Of a stretch of 35,530 nt of DNA, positions 24,771 through 32,744 are shown piece by piece. A program made the translations under genes and the position numbers. This stretch comes from Zoogloeaceae bacterium (GTDB lineage: Bacteria; Pseudomonadota; Gammaproteobacteria; Burkholderiales; Rhodocyclaceae), in assembly GCA_031287525.1 (NCBI GenBank), contig JAITSU010000008.1:1-35530 (forward strand). The letters run 5' to 3'. The notes beneath the pieces were generated by a model. The model saw nothing but the letters and a program-made list of their open reading frames with translations, was not told the DNA's origin and searched no databases. The first letter of the stretch is position 1. Every line of letters starts with the position of its first letter.

Positions 24771-25130
24771 ATGAGTAATATTCAGGATTCATTGAAAGAT
24801 GCGCTAACAATTGACGGTTCACTGGTTGTCGCAGTTGTGGACGCCAAAAGTGGCATGTTGCTTGGCTCGGAAGGTTCTGGTGTGGATATTGAACTTGCCG
24901 CGGCGGGTAATACCGAAGTGGTGCGCGCAAAACTCGCTACCATGAAATCTCTCAAGCTCAATGATGTCATCGAAGATATTTTGATTACGCTGGGTAAACA
25001 GTACCATGTCATCCGCCCGATTGCGAAATTGAATAATATTTTCCTGTATTTTGTGCTTGACAAAGCCAAAGCCAATCTTGCGCTTGCCCGACGGAAATTG
25101 CAGGAGATTGAGGCTGCCATCGAAATTTGA
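24771..25130 (+). CDS. Second, divergent Roadblock/LC7-like protein
   Basis: A 119-residue protein whose pattern fits a Roadblock fold: LTIDGSLVVAVVDAKSGMLL (strand-turn-strand), a helix around AAAGNTEVVRAKLATMK, IEDILITLGKQYHVIRPI, and IFLYFVLDKAKANLALARRK as the last strand and helix. It differs clearly from its neighbour. ATG 24771 has AAAAGGAG upstream. An in-frame extension begins at 24690 (MFDFCRPCC, Cys/Trp/Arg-rich) without a ribosome site, and I do not include it. It is the last gene of the cluster and is followed by a terminator. Confidence 0.72.
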   Translation: MSNIQDSLKDALTIDGSLVVAVVDAKSGMLLGSEGSGVDIELAAAGNTEVVRAKLATMKSLKLNDVIEDILITLGKQYHVIRPIAKLNNIFLYFVLDKAKANLALARRKLQEIEAAIEI

Positions 25131-25173
25131 GCAAGATTCTTTTTCCCGCAACAGGAAAACAGAAATCTCACAC

Positions 25174-25203
25174 AAAAAGGCAAACCGCGTGGTTTGCCTT
25201 TTT
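25174..25203 (+). terminator. Intrinsic terminator of the GTPase cluster
   Basis: AAAAAGGCAAACC, loop GCGT, GGTTTGCCTTTTT: a perfect 13-bp stem including the A/T tracts, 44 bases after the last stop codon. It works in both directions. Confidence 0.93.
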
Positions 25204-25269
25204 ATTGGGTCTTGAATATCTCCATTGAACTTGCAATTTCCCGCGCTCTTGGTGCGGGATTGTTTATTG

Positions 25270-25392
25270 ATGAATTCGTCCAGCGAACGAAAGCCACCCT
25301 CGACAGTATGGGCGCTGAACCCTGAAAACGTGGACAGGGCGAGGCAGAGCAAAAACGCGGTTAGGCGGACGCATGGCGCGCTCCGGGGGAAG
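25270..25392 (-). pseudogene. Truncated copy of the 5' end of the secreted-protein gene
   Basis: About 120 bases match 22397-22516 with roughly 90% identity, same strand, covering the ribosome site, the start codon and about the first 34 codons. The encoded peptide keeps RLTAFLLCLALSTFSGFSAH then VEGGFRSLDEF, so the signal peptide is recognisable. One extra base right after the ATG (ATGCGTCCGCC instead of ATGCGTCGCC) puts the start out of frame, and the match ends abruptly, so no functional protein is made. With the intact gene it brackets the GTPase cluster as a direct repeat. Confidence 0.88.
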
Positions 25393-25405
25393 ATGCAAAG
25401 CCTGC

Positions 25406-26971
25406 TCATGCTTTTTTCTTGCGAACAGCCAATGTTTCCTTGATGCGCTGTCCAGCTTCGGTCAGGCGATAACATTGTTTGCTGCTGTTGGGTTTGTCGG
25501 GTAGGGTCATTTCCACCAGACCGGAGTTGAGGGCAGGCAGCAAGTAAGTCTGGCGGAAATGCCTGTTGTCTTTCAGACCCAAAGCATCCTGTAACGCCTG
25601 ACGGGATAGCTCGGTCAGCAGAACCCGAACCACCTTTGCAACTTCCGTGGTGACTTGGGGGGTGACTTGGGGGGTGACTTCACCTGTAACGCCCTGTTTT
25701 CCCTTTGCCCGCGCGTGCCGTGGCAGCCGAATCACAAAGGAAGTCCGGTCGTCATCCGTTTCAAACGAGGGTATCGGAGAACCGTTGGCTTTCATTACTT
25801 TGAGAATTTTCGGGATGCCCGTCGAGCGCCCTTCGGTCAGGTCAAGCTCTTTCAAAAACTCACCGATGCGGCGGTTGCGATAGCGGCGGCTGATGGCGCG
25901 ACCTGCTTGCAGGTCTTCCAGCCGGATGGAACGGTCAGGGCCGGGGAAGCTGACGACCACCAGTTCGTCATGACTGATGCGTACCTCGATGGGTTCGCGC
26001 TCCTCGTAGGAACGGTGATAGACGGCGTTGACCACCGCTTCCTCGACGGCTGCATAGGGGAAATTCCACACCCGCGTTGCCTCGGCGCGGTTGGGATGCT
26101 TGATGACAGTTTCATGGAGATAGTTGCGCTGAATGTAATCCAGCGCCTCGCGCGTCATGCGTGCCAGCGGCCCCTTGAAAATCTTTTCATCGAAACGATC
26201 GCCGCCCGCGCCTTCGGGGAACCACAACACGTCAATCTGGGTGTAGGGAAAGAATTTTTCAGGGTTTTCGTTGAAGAACAACAAGCCGACATTTTTCGGC
26301 CAGGGCGATTCGGTCGAACCGCCCGCCACATTCATCTGCCGCCCCAACGCTTCAACGGGCAGTGATGCCGCCTCATCTGCCAGCGCACTGCCCACTTCTC
26401 GCAAAAATGCCTGCATCAAAGGCGGCTGCAAGTCATCAACCTTGGCGAACTGGTTGAAACGGTCGTCGAACGGCACCTTGGCGGCAAGATTCAGCAACTC
26501 CTGTTCGATGTTCCCTTTGGCCTCGACCGTGCTGCTGTAACGGCGGATGTAGTAATGCCACGTCTTCTTCTTTGCCGTGACCGATTCCGGCGCTTTGTAA
26601 GGTCGCGTCTGCCCGCCCGGTGCCCACAACACCATCAGATTGCGCCCTTCGAGCGCTTCCACGCTCAACACAGGAAAATAAGCGGGCTGAATCAACTGGC
26701 AATACGCCAACAATTCGCGCTGGATTTTATCGAGCTGTCTGTCAGGCAGACCCACGGGCGGGAACACGGGTTGCCCGTTGGTGTCGCAATCCTGCCCGAT
26801 GACCACATAGCCGCCGCCCAGATTCTCGAAGTCGTTGGCGAACGCGCAGAGCGTGCGAACGACCGCATCAGGATTCCATCCTGCCTTGTACTCAATACGT
26901 TCGCCCTCTACCTTGCGCTGACGCAGCAGGTCGTTGAGGTTGATGGGGAGTTTGTTGTTTGCAGTTTGCAT
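25406..26971 (-). CDS. Schlafen/AlbA_2-domain ATP-binding protein with C-terminal DNA-binding region
   Basis: A 521-residue protein of the family often annotated as RecG-like or ATP-binding transcriptional regulator. The N-terminal AlbA_2 domain (about 10-150) has EGERIEYKAGWNPDAVVRTL and NLGGGYVVIGQD. An HSP90/GHKL-type ATPase domain lies in the middle (about 290-430), with EEAVVNAVYHRSYEER as the N box and GRSTGIPKILKVM as the G box. A Val/Thr/Pro/Gln linker (VTGEVTPQVTPQVTTEV), coded by a 15-bp tandem repeat, leads to a winged-helix tail (about 440-510). This class is common in genomic islands and suspected defence loci; no role is proven. It lies 22 bases downstream of the NERD gene. Confidence 0.85.
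   Translation of the reverse strand: MQTANNKLPINLNDLLRQRKVEGERIEYKAGWNPDAVVRTLCAFANDFENLGGGYVVIGQDCDTNGQPVFPPVGLPDRQLDKIQRELLAYCQLIQPAYFPVLSVEALEGRNLMVLWAPGGQTRPYKAPESVTAKKKTWHYYIRRYSSTVEAKGNIEQELLNLAAKVPFDDRFNQFAKVDDLQPPLMQAFLREVGSALADEAASLPVEALGRQMNVAGGSTESPWPKNVGLLFFNENPEKFFPYTQIDVLWFPEGAGGDRFDEKIFKGPLARMTREALDYIQRNYLHETVIKHPNRAEATRVWNFPYAAVEEAVVNAVYHRSYEEREPIEVRISHDELVVVSFPGPDRSIRLEDLQAGRAISRRYRNRRIGEFLKELDLTEGRSTGIPKILKVMKANGSPIPSFETDDDRTSFVIRLPRHARAKGKQGVTGEVTPQVTPQVTTEVAKVVRVLLTELSRQALQDALGLKDNRHFRQTYLLPALNSGLVEMTLPDKPNSSKQCYRLTEAGQRIKETLAVRKKKA
25648..25690 (-). repeat. 15-bp tandem repeat in the linker of the AlbA_2 protein
   Basis: GGTGACTTGGGG recurs at 15-base steps about three times, giving PQVTPQVTTEV in the protein. 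The reading frame survives expansion by whole units, so linker length may vary between strains. Confidence 0.6.
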
Positions 26972-26993
26972 GGATGAAGAATTCCTTGTTTTG

Positions 26994-27692
26994 CTAGATG
27001 TTACGAGCATAACGGCAAGATGGATACCCAGTACAGCCATAAAACTGCTTGCCCGCATTAGTTCCATTTTTGGCTGTCCGTAACACAAGCTCTTTCCCAC
27101 ACTTTGGACATGTTGTGGTACTTGAATGTCTATCTTGAAGAGATTGAAGATGCTGTGCTCTTGTTTGCCATGAACGGATTATTCCTTTGGGCATCATTCC
27201 AGTTTTTAGTGCTTCTACAATCTCCTGAACTTCTTGCGTTGAAAAGACAGCTTCCGTAAAACTTTTTATGTAATTAATATACCCATTATGCATTACATTT
27301 TGGGGGAGTTGGGTTTTGAATTCACATTTCCCCCAGAACATCACAATTGACTTAAATTTCTCCTCTTCAATCACAAGAAATTCTTGTAGTGACTTGATGT
27401 GCCGATAATTTTGATGAATCGGATTTTGAAATTGGTATTTCTTTCCATAAAGATTTTGTGTCCACAGAGTACTTTTGGCATCGCCAAAAATCCAGCCATC
27501 CATGTTCTTGGATTCCACTACGAAGATTCCATACTGAGATACGATTACATGGTCAATCTGGGTCGTTCCATTCGTTGTTTGGAGCGTCACATTATTTAGT
27601 TTGAAGTAAGTCTTTGAGTCCAAAAATATTTCCTGAGCGAGTGCTCCCGCAGCCTCGCCGACCCATCCTTTTATAAATGATTTAATCGACAT
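26994..27692 (-). CDS. NERD domain protein with C-terminal topoisomerase-type zinc ribbon
   Basis: A 232-residue protein. The NERD (nuclease-related) domain is visible from about 12 to 125: WVGEAAGALAQEIF, TTQIDHVIVSQYGIFVVESK with the D...E-x-K catalytic arrangement of the PD-(D/E)xK fold, and KKYQFQNPIHQNYRHIKSL. The C-terminal zinc ribbon (about 195-229) has CPKCGKELVLRTAKNGTNAG and YGCTGYPSCRY, as in topoisomerase I tails. The gene is clearly AT-rich (about 40% GC by eye) against its GC-rich neighbours, indicating transfer. It is upstream of the AlbA_2 gene on the same strand, so the two may be one defence-type unit. Confidence 0.88.
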   Translation of the reverse strand: MSIKSFIKGWVGEAAGALAQEIFLDSKTYFKLNNVTLQTTNGTTQIDHVIVSQYGIFVVESKNMDGWIFGDAKSTLWTQNLYGKKYQFQNPIHQNYRHIKSLQEFLVIEEEKFKSIVMFWGKCEFKTQLPQNVMHNGYINYIKSFTEAVFSTQEVQEIVEALKTGMMPKGIIRSWQTRAQHLQSLQDRHSSTTTCPKCGKELVLRTAKNGTNAGKQFYGCTGYPSCRYARNI

Positions 27693-27753
27693 TACAGCAG
27701 TCCTTCAAAAATTCTCGAAAATAGGAGGCATCACGTTTTCCCGCAGAGGGTCT

Positions 27754-27759
27754 TATAAT
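27754..27759 (+). promoter_or_regulatory. Possible -10 box for hrpA
   Basis: An exact TATAAT lies 37 bases before the hrpA start. The hexamer 17 bases further upstream (TCACGT) is a poor -35, so the promoter is tentative. Confidence 0.4.
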
Positions 27760-27796
27760 ACCCGCCTCTTCATTCCGTTGTCACCCCCCTTTGCTG

Positions 27797-30700
27797 ATGC
27801 ACACGAAACATGCCCCTTCATTCGACGATTGCCTGAGCCGCGACTGCCGTCGTCTCTTTGCCTTGCAGCGGGACGCTCATACTTTGCAAGGTGAACGGCG
27901 CGAGAAAGCTGCTGCTGACTTGTCCCTGCTGCTGGAAAAATCGCGGGGGGCTTATGCGGTGCGGCGTGCCAATTTGCCGACGCCGGAATTTCCTGAAAAT
28001 TTGCCGGTGAATGAAAAGCGCGTCGAGATTGCGGCGTTGATTGCGGCGCATCAGGTGGTGATTGTTTGTGGCGAAACGGGGTCGGGCAAGACGACGCAGT
28101 TGCCGAAAATTTGTCTGGAATTGGGACGCGGGGCGGCGGGGTGGATCGGGCATACGCAGCCGCGTCGGTTGGCGGCGCGGTCGGTGGCTTCGCGCCTGGC
28201 GCAGGAATTACGCACCGAAGTGGGGGCGGGCGTGGGGGTGAAGATTCGGTTTCAGGATAGAACCGCGCCGGATTCATGGGTGAAGTTGATGACGGATGGC
28301 ATTTTGCTGGCGGAAACGCAGACCGACCCTACGCTCGCCGCTTACGACACCATCATCATCGACGAAGCGCATGAGCGTAGTTTGAATATCGACTTTCTGC
28401 TGGGTTATCTGAAAGAGATTTTGCCGCGCCGACCGGATTTGAAGGTGCTGATTACTTCCGCCACCATCGACGCGGAGCGTTTTTCGCGGCATTTCAACCA
28501 TGCGCCGGTCATTGAGGTTTCCGGTCGGCTGTATCCGGTGGAGCAGCGTTATCGTCCGGTGCAAAGCGACGAAGAGGATGACGAACGGGATTTGTATGAT
28601 GCCATCGTCGATGCCTGTGATGAGCTTGCCCGTCTGGGTTCGGGCGATATTCTGGTGTTTTTGCCGGGTGAGCGGGAAATCCGCGAGGCGGCGGAAGCTT
28701 TGCGGAAGCATCATTTTTCTTTGCCCGCCGCAGGGTACGCAACTGCGGGACACCCCGATATTCTGCCCCTGTTTTCCCGTCTTTCCGCCGCCGAGCAAGA
28801 CCGCATTTTTCGCTCGTCCGGCGCGCGGCGCATCGTGTTGGCGACCAATGTGGCGGAAACTTCGCTTACCGTGCCGGGCATCCGCTATGTGGTGGATACG
28901 GGGCTGGCGCGGGTGAAACGCTATTCCTACCGCAACAAGGTGGAGCAGTTGCAGGTGGAAAAAATCAGTCAGGCGGCAGCCAGGCAGCGGGCGGGGCGTT
29001 GCGGGCGGGTGGCGGCGGGGGTGTGCGTGCGGCTGTACGACGAAGCGGATTTCAATGCTCGTCCAGCGTTTACCGACCCGGAAATTCTGCGTTCTTCGCT
29101 TGCTGGCGTTATTTTGCGGATGAAGGCGTTGAAGCTGACGGATGTGGAGCGTTTTCCTTTTCTGGAAGCGCCGCCGGAAAAGGCGATTAACGATGGCTAC
29201 ACCCTGCTGACGGAATTGGGCGCGCTGGATGAGGCGCGTCGTCTGACCGAAACGGGGCGTGTGCTGGCGCGTCTGCCGCTTGACCCGCGCATCGCCCGCA
29301 TGATTGTGGCGGCGCGGGAGCGCGGCTGTCTGCGCGAAGTGCTGGTGATTGCCGCCGCTCTATCCACGCAAGACCCGCGCGAACGCCCGCAGGATAAACA
29401 GCAGGCGGCGGATGAAAAACATCGGCGCATCATGTTTCCCGGCGAAAAGAGTGAGGCAAAGTCGGAGTTTCTAGGCTGGCTTCGGCTCTGGGATTGGTTC
29501 GCGCATGAAGTCGAACACAAAAAATCCAACAAAAAATTGCTGGAACATTGCCACGCGCATTTTCTCTCTTACCTGCGGATGCGCGAGTGGCGGGAAGTAC
29601 ACAGCCAGTTGCACGCGCTGGTTTCGGAATTGGGGTGGCGGATGAACGAGGCGGGGGAATCTCCCCTCTCCCCTGCCCTTCTCCCACAGGGGGAGAGGGG
29701 TTCCGGTCAGCGGCGCGAAGCGCCGGTAAACAACTATCCTCCCGACTACGCCGCCATCCACAAATCCCTGCTCGCGGGCTTGCTTGGCAATCTCGGTTGC
29801 AAGTCAGACGAAACCGGACATTATCTGGGCGCGCGCGGTATCCGTTACCTGATTCATCCCGCCTCGCCCCTGCAAAAGAAGGCGGGCAAATGGATACTGG
29901 CGGCGGAGATTACCGAGACCACGCGCCTCTACGGGCGTTGTGTGGCGAAAATTGAACCGGAGTGGCTGGAAGAAGTCGGCGCGCATCTCATCAAACGCAG
30001 CTACTTCGACCCGCACTGGGAAAAAAAGGCGATGCAGGTCGCCGCCTGGGAACGCACCACCCTCTATGGCGTGGTCATCAACCCGAAACGCCGTGTGCAT
30101 TACGGCCCGATGGCACCCGCCGAAGGGCGCGACATTTTTATCCGGCAAGGACTGGTTGGCGGAGAGGTCGAAGAAAGCTACGCCCGTCGCTGGGCGTTCT
30201 GGCAACACAACCGCAAGCTGATTGAAGACATCGAGCGTCTGGAACACAAGCAGCGCAGGCAGGATGTGCTGGTCGACGACGAGCTGATGGTCGCCTTCTA
30301 TGACAGCCTGATTCCCGAAGGCATCCACAACGGCGCGGCGTTCGACCACTGGCGCAAGGAAGCCGAACGCGAACAGCCGCGCCTGCTCCATCTCGCCAAA
30401 GAAGACCTGATGCGCCACGAAGCGGCGGGCGTCACCACCGAAGCGTTCCCGCAACGTCTGCTGGCGGGCAATATCGAATATCCGCTTTCCTACCACTTTG
30501 AGCCGGGCAGCCTCAAAGATGGCGTCACCCTCACCCTGCCGCTGGCGCAGTTGAATCAGCTTCCCGCGCCACGGCTGGAATGGCTGGTGCCCGGTTTGCT
30601 GAAAGAAAAACTCATCGCCCTCATCAAAACCCTGCCGCAAAAAATCCGCGCCAAACTCGTTCCCGTGCCGGACTTTGTGGAAAGTTTCATCGCGTGGGTG

Positions 30701-31831
30701 AACGAGGGCGGAGAGAAGCGCATGAAAGAAGGCATCATCCCGCCGCTGATTGAATTCATTTTCAGCGAACGCGGTTTGAACGCGCGCGGCTGGGCGGTCA
30801 CGCCCGACGCCTTTCGCCCCGACGCCCTGCCCGCCCACTTCTTCATGAACATCAAACTTATCGACGAACACGGGCGGCAACTGGACATGGGGCGCAACCC
30901 TGGCGAACTCAAAGCCGAATGGGGGCAGGAAGCGCGGCAAACCTTCGCCGGATTGCACGAAACGCCCGCAGGCTACGCCCATCTGACGGACTGGACATTC
31001 GGCGAATTGCCGGAACTCATGGAAATTCCCGTCAACGGACAAGCCGTCGTCGGCTATCCGGCGCTCGTAGACGACGGCGAAACCGTCAGCCTGAAAGTCT
31101 TTGACGATCCGGAAGAAGCCCGCCGCATCCACGGCGCGGGCTTGCTGCGCCTCTACAGGTTGCAATTCAGGGAGCAGGAAAAATACTGGAACAAACAACT
31201 TCCCAACCTCTCCGAAATGGCGATGCACTACATGAGCCTCGGCACCGCCGACGAACTCAAACGCCAACTCATCACCCTGATTTTTGGGCGCGCCTGCCTG
31301 ACCGAACCCCTGCCGACAGACGCCGCGAGCTTCAAGGCAAGCTGCGCCGAAGCCAGACAACGCCTGGGGTTGCTGGCGCAGGAAATCACCCGCCTGACCG
31401 GACAAATTCTTGCCGAATGGCAAAGCCTGCAAAAAAAACTCCCCGCCCACAAAGCGCGCGCCGCCGCCGTCGCCGACATCGAAGCGCAAAGCAAACGCCT
31501 GATGAGCAAAAACTTCATCGCCAACACTCCCTTCGAGCGTCTGCAACACTTCCCCCGCTACCTCAAAGCCGCGCAAATGCGTTTGGACAAACTCAAAAAC
31601 GACCCCGCCCGCGACGCCCGCGCGCTCGCGGAATACCAGCCGCTCTGGACACAATACGAACGCCGCGCCCGCGAACTCGCCAAACAGAATCGCCATGACA
31701 AAGAGATTGAGCAATTTCGCTGGCTGCTGGAAGAACTGCGGGTGAGTCTGTTCGCGCAGGAACTCAGAACGCCTGTGCCGGTATCGGTGAAAAGGTTGCA
31801 GAAGATGTGGGAAGGGATGAAATGGGGGTGA
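27797..31831 (+). CDS. hrpA: ATP-dependent RNA helicase HrpA
   Basis: A DEAH-box RNA helicase of 1344 residues, full length for the family, linked in E. coli to rescue of stalled ribosomes. Motif I is GETGSGKTTQ (about 91-100), motif II DEAH (about 188, in IIIDEAHERSLNID), motif III ITSATID, and motif VI QRAGRCGRVAAG. HA2, OB-fold and the long DUF3418 C-terminal region follow. About residues 618-646 (from GESPLSPALLPQGERG to PVNNYPPDY) are an insertion encoded by a palindromic repeat. ATG 27797 is preceded by an in-frame TTG at 27791; neither has a strong ribosome site. Confidence 0.95.
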   Translation: MHTKHAPSFDDCLSRDCRRLFALQRDAHTLQGERREKAAADLSLLLEKSRGAYAVRRANLPTPEFPENLPVNEKRVEIAALIAAHQVVIVCGETGSGKTTQLPKICLELGRGAAGWIGHTQPRRLAARSVASRLAQELRTEVGAGVGVKIRFQDRTAPDSWVKLMTDGILLAETQTDPTLAAYDTIIIDEAHERSLNIDFLLGYLKEILPRRPDLKVLITSATIDAERFSRHFNHAPVIEVSGRLYPVEQRYRPVQSDEEDDERDLYDAIVDACDELARLGSGDILVFLPGEREIREAAEALRKHHFSLPAAGYATAGHPDILPLFSRLSAAEQDRIFRSSGARRIVLATNVAETSLTVPGIRYVVDTGLARVKRYSYRNKVEQLQVEKISQAAARQRAGRCGRVAAGVCVRLYDEADFNARPAFTDPEILRSSLAGVILRMKALKLTDVERFPFLEAPPEKAINDGYTLLTELGALDEARRLTETGRVLARLPLDPRIARMIVAARERGCLREVLVIAAALSTQDPRERPQDKQQAADEKHRRIMFPGEKSEAKSEFLGWLRLWDWFAHEVEHKKSNKKLLEHCHAHFLSYLRMREWREVHSQLHALVSELGWRMNEAGESPLSPALLPQGERGSGQRREAPVNNYPPDYAAIHKSLLAGLLGNLGCKSDETGHYLGARGIRYLIHPASPLQKKAGKWILAAEITETTRLYGRCVAKIEPEWLEEVGAHLIKRSYFDPHWEKKAMQVAAWERTTLYGVVINPKRRVHYGPMAPAEGRDIFIRQGLVGGEVEESYARRWAFWQHNRKLIEDIERLEHKQRRQDVLVDDELMVAFYDSLIPEGIHNGAAFDHWRKEAEREQPRLLHLAKEDLMRHEAAGVTTEAFPQRLLAGNIEYPLSYHFEPGSLKDGVTLTLPLAQLNQLPAPRLEWLVPGLLKEKLIALIKTLPQKIRAKLVPVPDFVESFIAWVNEGGEKRMKEGIIPPLIEFIFSERGLNARGWAVTPDAFRPDALPAHFFMNIKLIDEHGRQLDMGRNPGELKAEWGQEARQTFAGLHETPAGYAHLTDWTFGELPELMEIPVNGQAVVGYPALVDDGETVSLKVFDDPEEARRIHGAGLLRLYRLQFREQEKYWNKQLPNLSEMAMHYMSLGTADELKRQLITLIFGRACLTEPLPTDAASFKASCAEARQRLGLLAQEITRLTGQILAEWQSLQKKLPAHKARAAAVADIEAQSKRLMSKNFIANTPFERLQHFPRYLKAAQMRLDKLKNDPARDARALAEYQPLWTQYERRARELAKQNRHDKEIEQFRWLLEELRVSLFAQELRTPVPVSVKRLQKMWEGMKWG
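29663..29700 (+). repeat. Palindromic CCCTCTCCC...GGGAGAGGG element inside hrpA
   Basis: CCCCTCTCCCCTG (29663-29675) pairs with CAGGGGGAGAGGGG (29687-29700) with one bulged G. It belongs to the CCCTCTCCC/GGGAGAGGG type normally seen between genes. A small palindrome GGCGCGAAGCGCC follows at 29713-29725. Both are read in frame. Confidence 0.8.
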
Positions 31832-32003
31832 AAAATCAGGCAACCTGTTTTTTTGCCCGTCATTCGCCAAATTTTTCCAGTACCGCTAACATGCGGTCAT
31901 GACGACGATGAACATTGGTCGATGCGGGAGGCAGGCGTTGCGCGAGCGCGTCAAAACTGCCTGTTCATACAACAAAAGGTCGAGCCAATCAGGAGCAATC
32001 ATT

Positions 32004-32735
32004 TTGGATAAAATTTTTCAGGCGCTTATTCGCAGCGTCGCGAGTCTGGCGAAGCCGGGGTTGTGGCGGTATTTGCTGGCGCCGGCGGCGTTTTCGTTTT
32101 TATTGTGGCTTGCCCTGGCGTGGTGGGGGTTTTCGACGCTGGTGGAATGGCTTGTCGGACATCCGCCCTTTGTCTTTCTGGTGTCCTGGGGGCTGATTTG
32201 GCTCGCGCATGTGTTGGCGTATCTGGGCGGCTGGGGGGCGATTTTCGTTCTCGCCTACCTGACCACCACCCTGATTGCGGCGGTATTCGTGCTGCCCTGG
32301 CTGTTGAAAAAGGTCGCGGCGCGGGAGTACCCGGAACTGGCGATGATGGGCAAAGACAGTTTCATCGCTGCCTTGTGGAACAGCATCGCCGCGACGTTGC
32401 TGTTCGTCCTCGGCTGGTTTGTGAGCTTGCCCTTCTGGTTGCTGCCGGGCGCGGGATTGTTGCTGCCGCTACTGCTGCTGGCATGGCTCAACCGCAAAAC
32501 CTTCGCCTTCGACTGTCTCGCCGCGCACGCAACAGAAGCGGAAATGCGGGAAATCCGCCGCCGCCACGCCCGACCCTTGTTCATGCTCGGTCTGACGCTG
32601 GCGCTACTCGCCCATGTGCCCGTACTCGGTTTACTCGTCCCCGCGCTTTCGGCGCTGGCGTACATCCACTATTGCCTCGAAGCCTTGCGCCAACTGCGCG
32701 GCGGGGCGTTGGTGAGCGTGATGCAGGGTGAGTGA
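32004..32735 (+). CDS. EI24-domain membrane protein, copy 1 (CysZ-like)
   Basis: A 243-residue polytopic inner-membrane protein of the EI24/CysZ-like family. There are about six hydrophobic segments, a Lys-rich FQALIRSVASLAKPGLWR start, the block ARPLFMLGLTLALLAHVPVL and the C-terminal HYCLEALRQLRGG then ALVSVMQGE. CysZ itself is a sulfate channel; here the transported substrate, if any, is unknown. The TTG start at 32004 is chosen because AGGAGCAATCATT precedes it; no suitable ATG lies near. It is the first of three tandem paralogues. Confidence 0.82.
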   Translation: MDKIFQALIRSVASLAKPGLWRYLLAPAAFSFLLWLALAWWGFSTLVEWLVGHPPFVFLVSWGLIWLAHVLAYLGGWGAIFVLAYLTTTLIAAVFVLPWLLKKVAAREYPELAMMGKDSFIAALWNSIAATLLFVLGWFVSLPFWLLPGAGLLLPLLLLAWLNRKTFAFDCLAAHATEAEMREIRRRHARPLFMLGLTLALLAHVPVLGLLVPALSALAYIHYCLEALRQLRGGALVSVMQGE

Positions 32736-32744
32736 GGGGGCGCG

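Noticed and set aside
29804-31870. A 688-codon open frame antisense to hrpA
   Set aside because: It mirrors the GC-rich codon pattern of hrpA. The encoded protein is Phe/Gly/Arg/Gln-rich with no domain, and hrpA is certain on the other strand.
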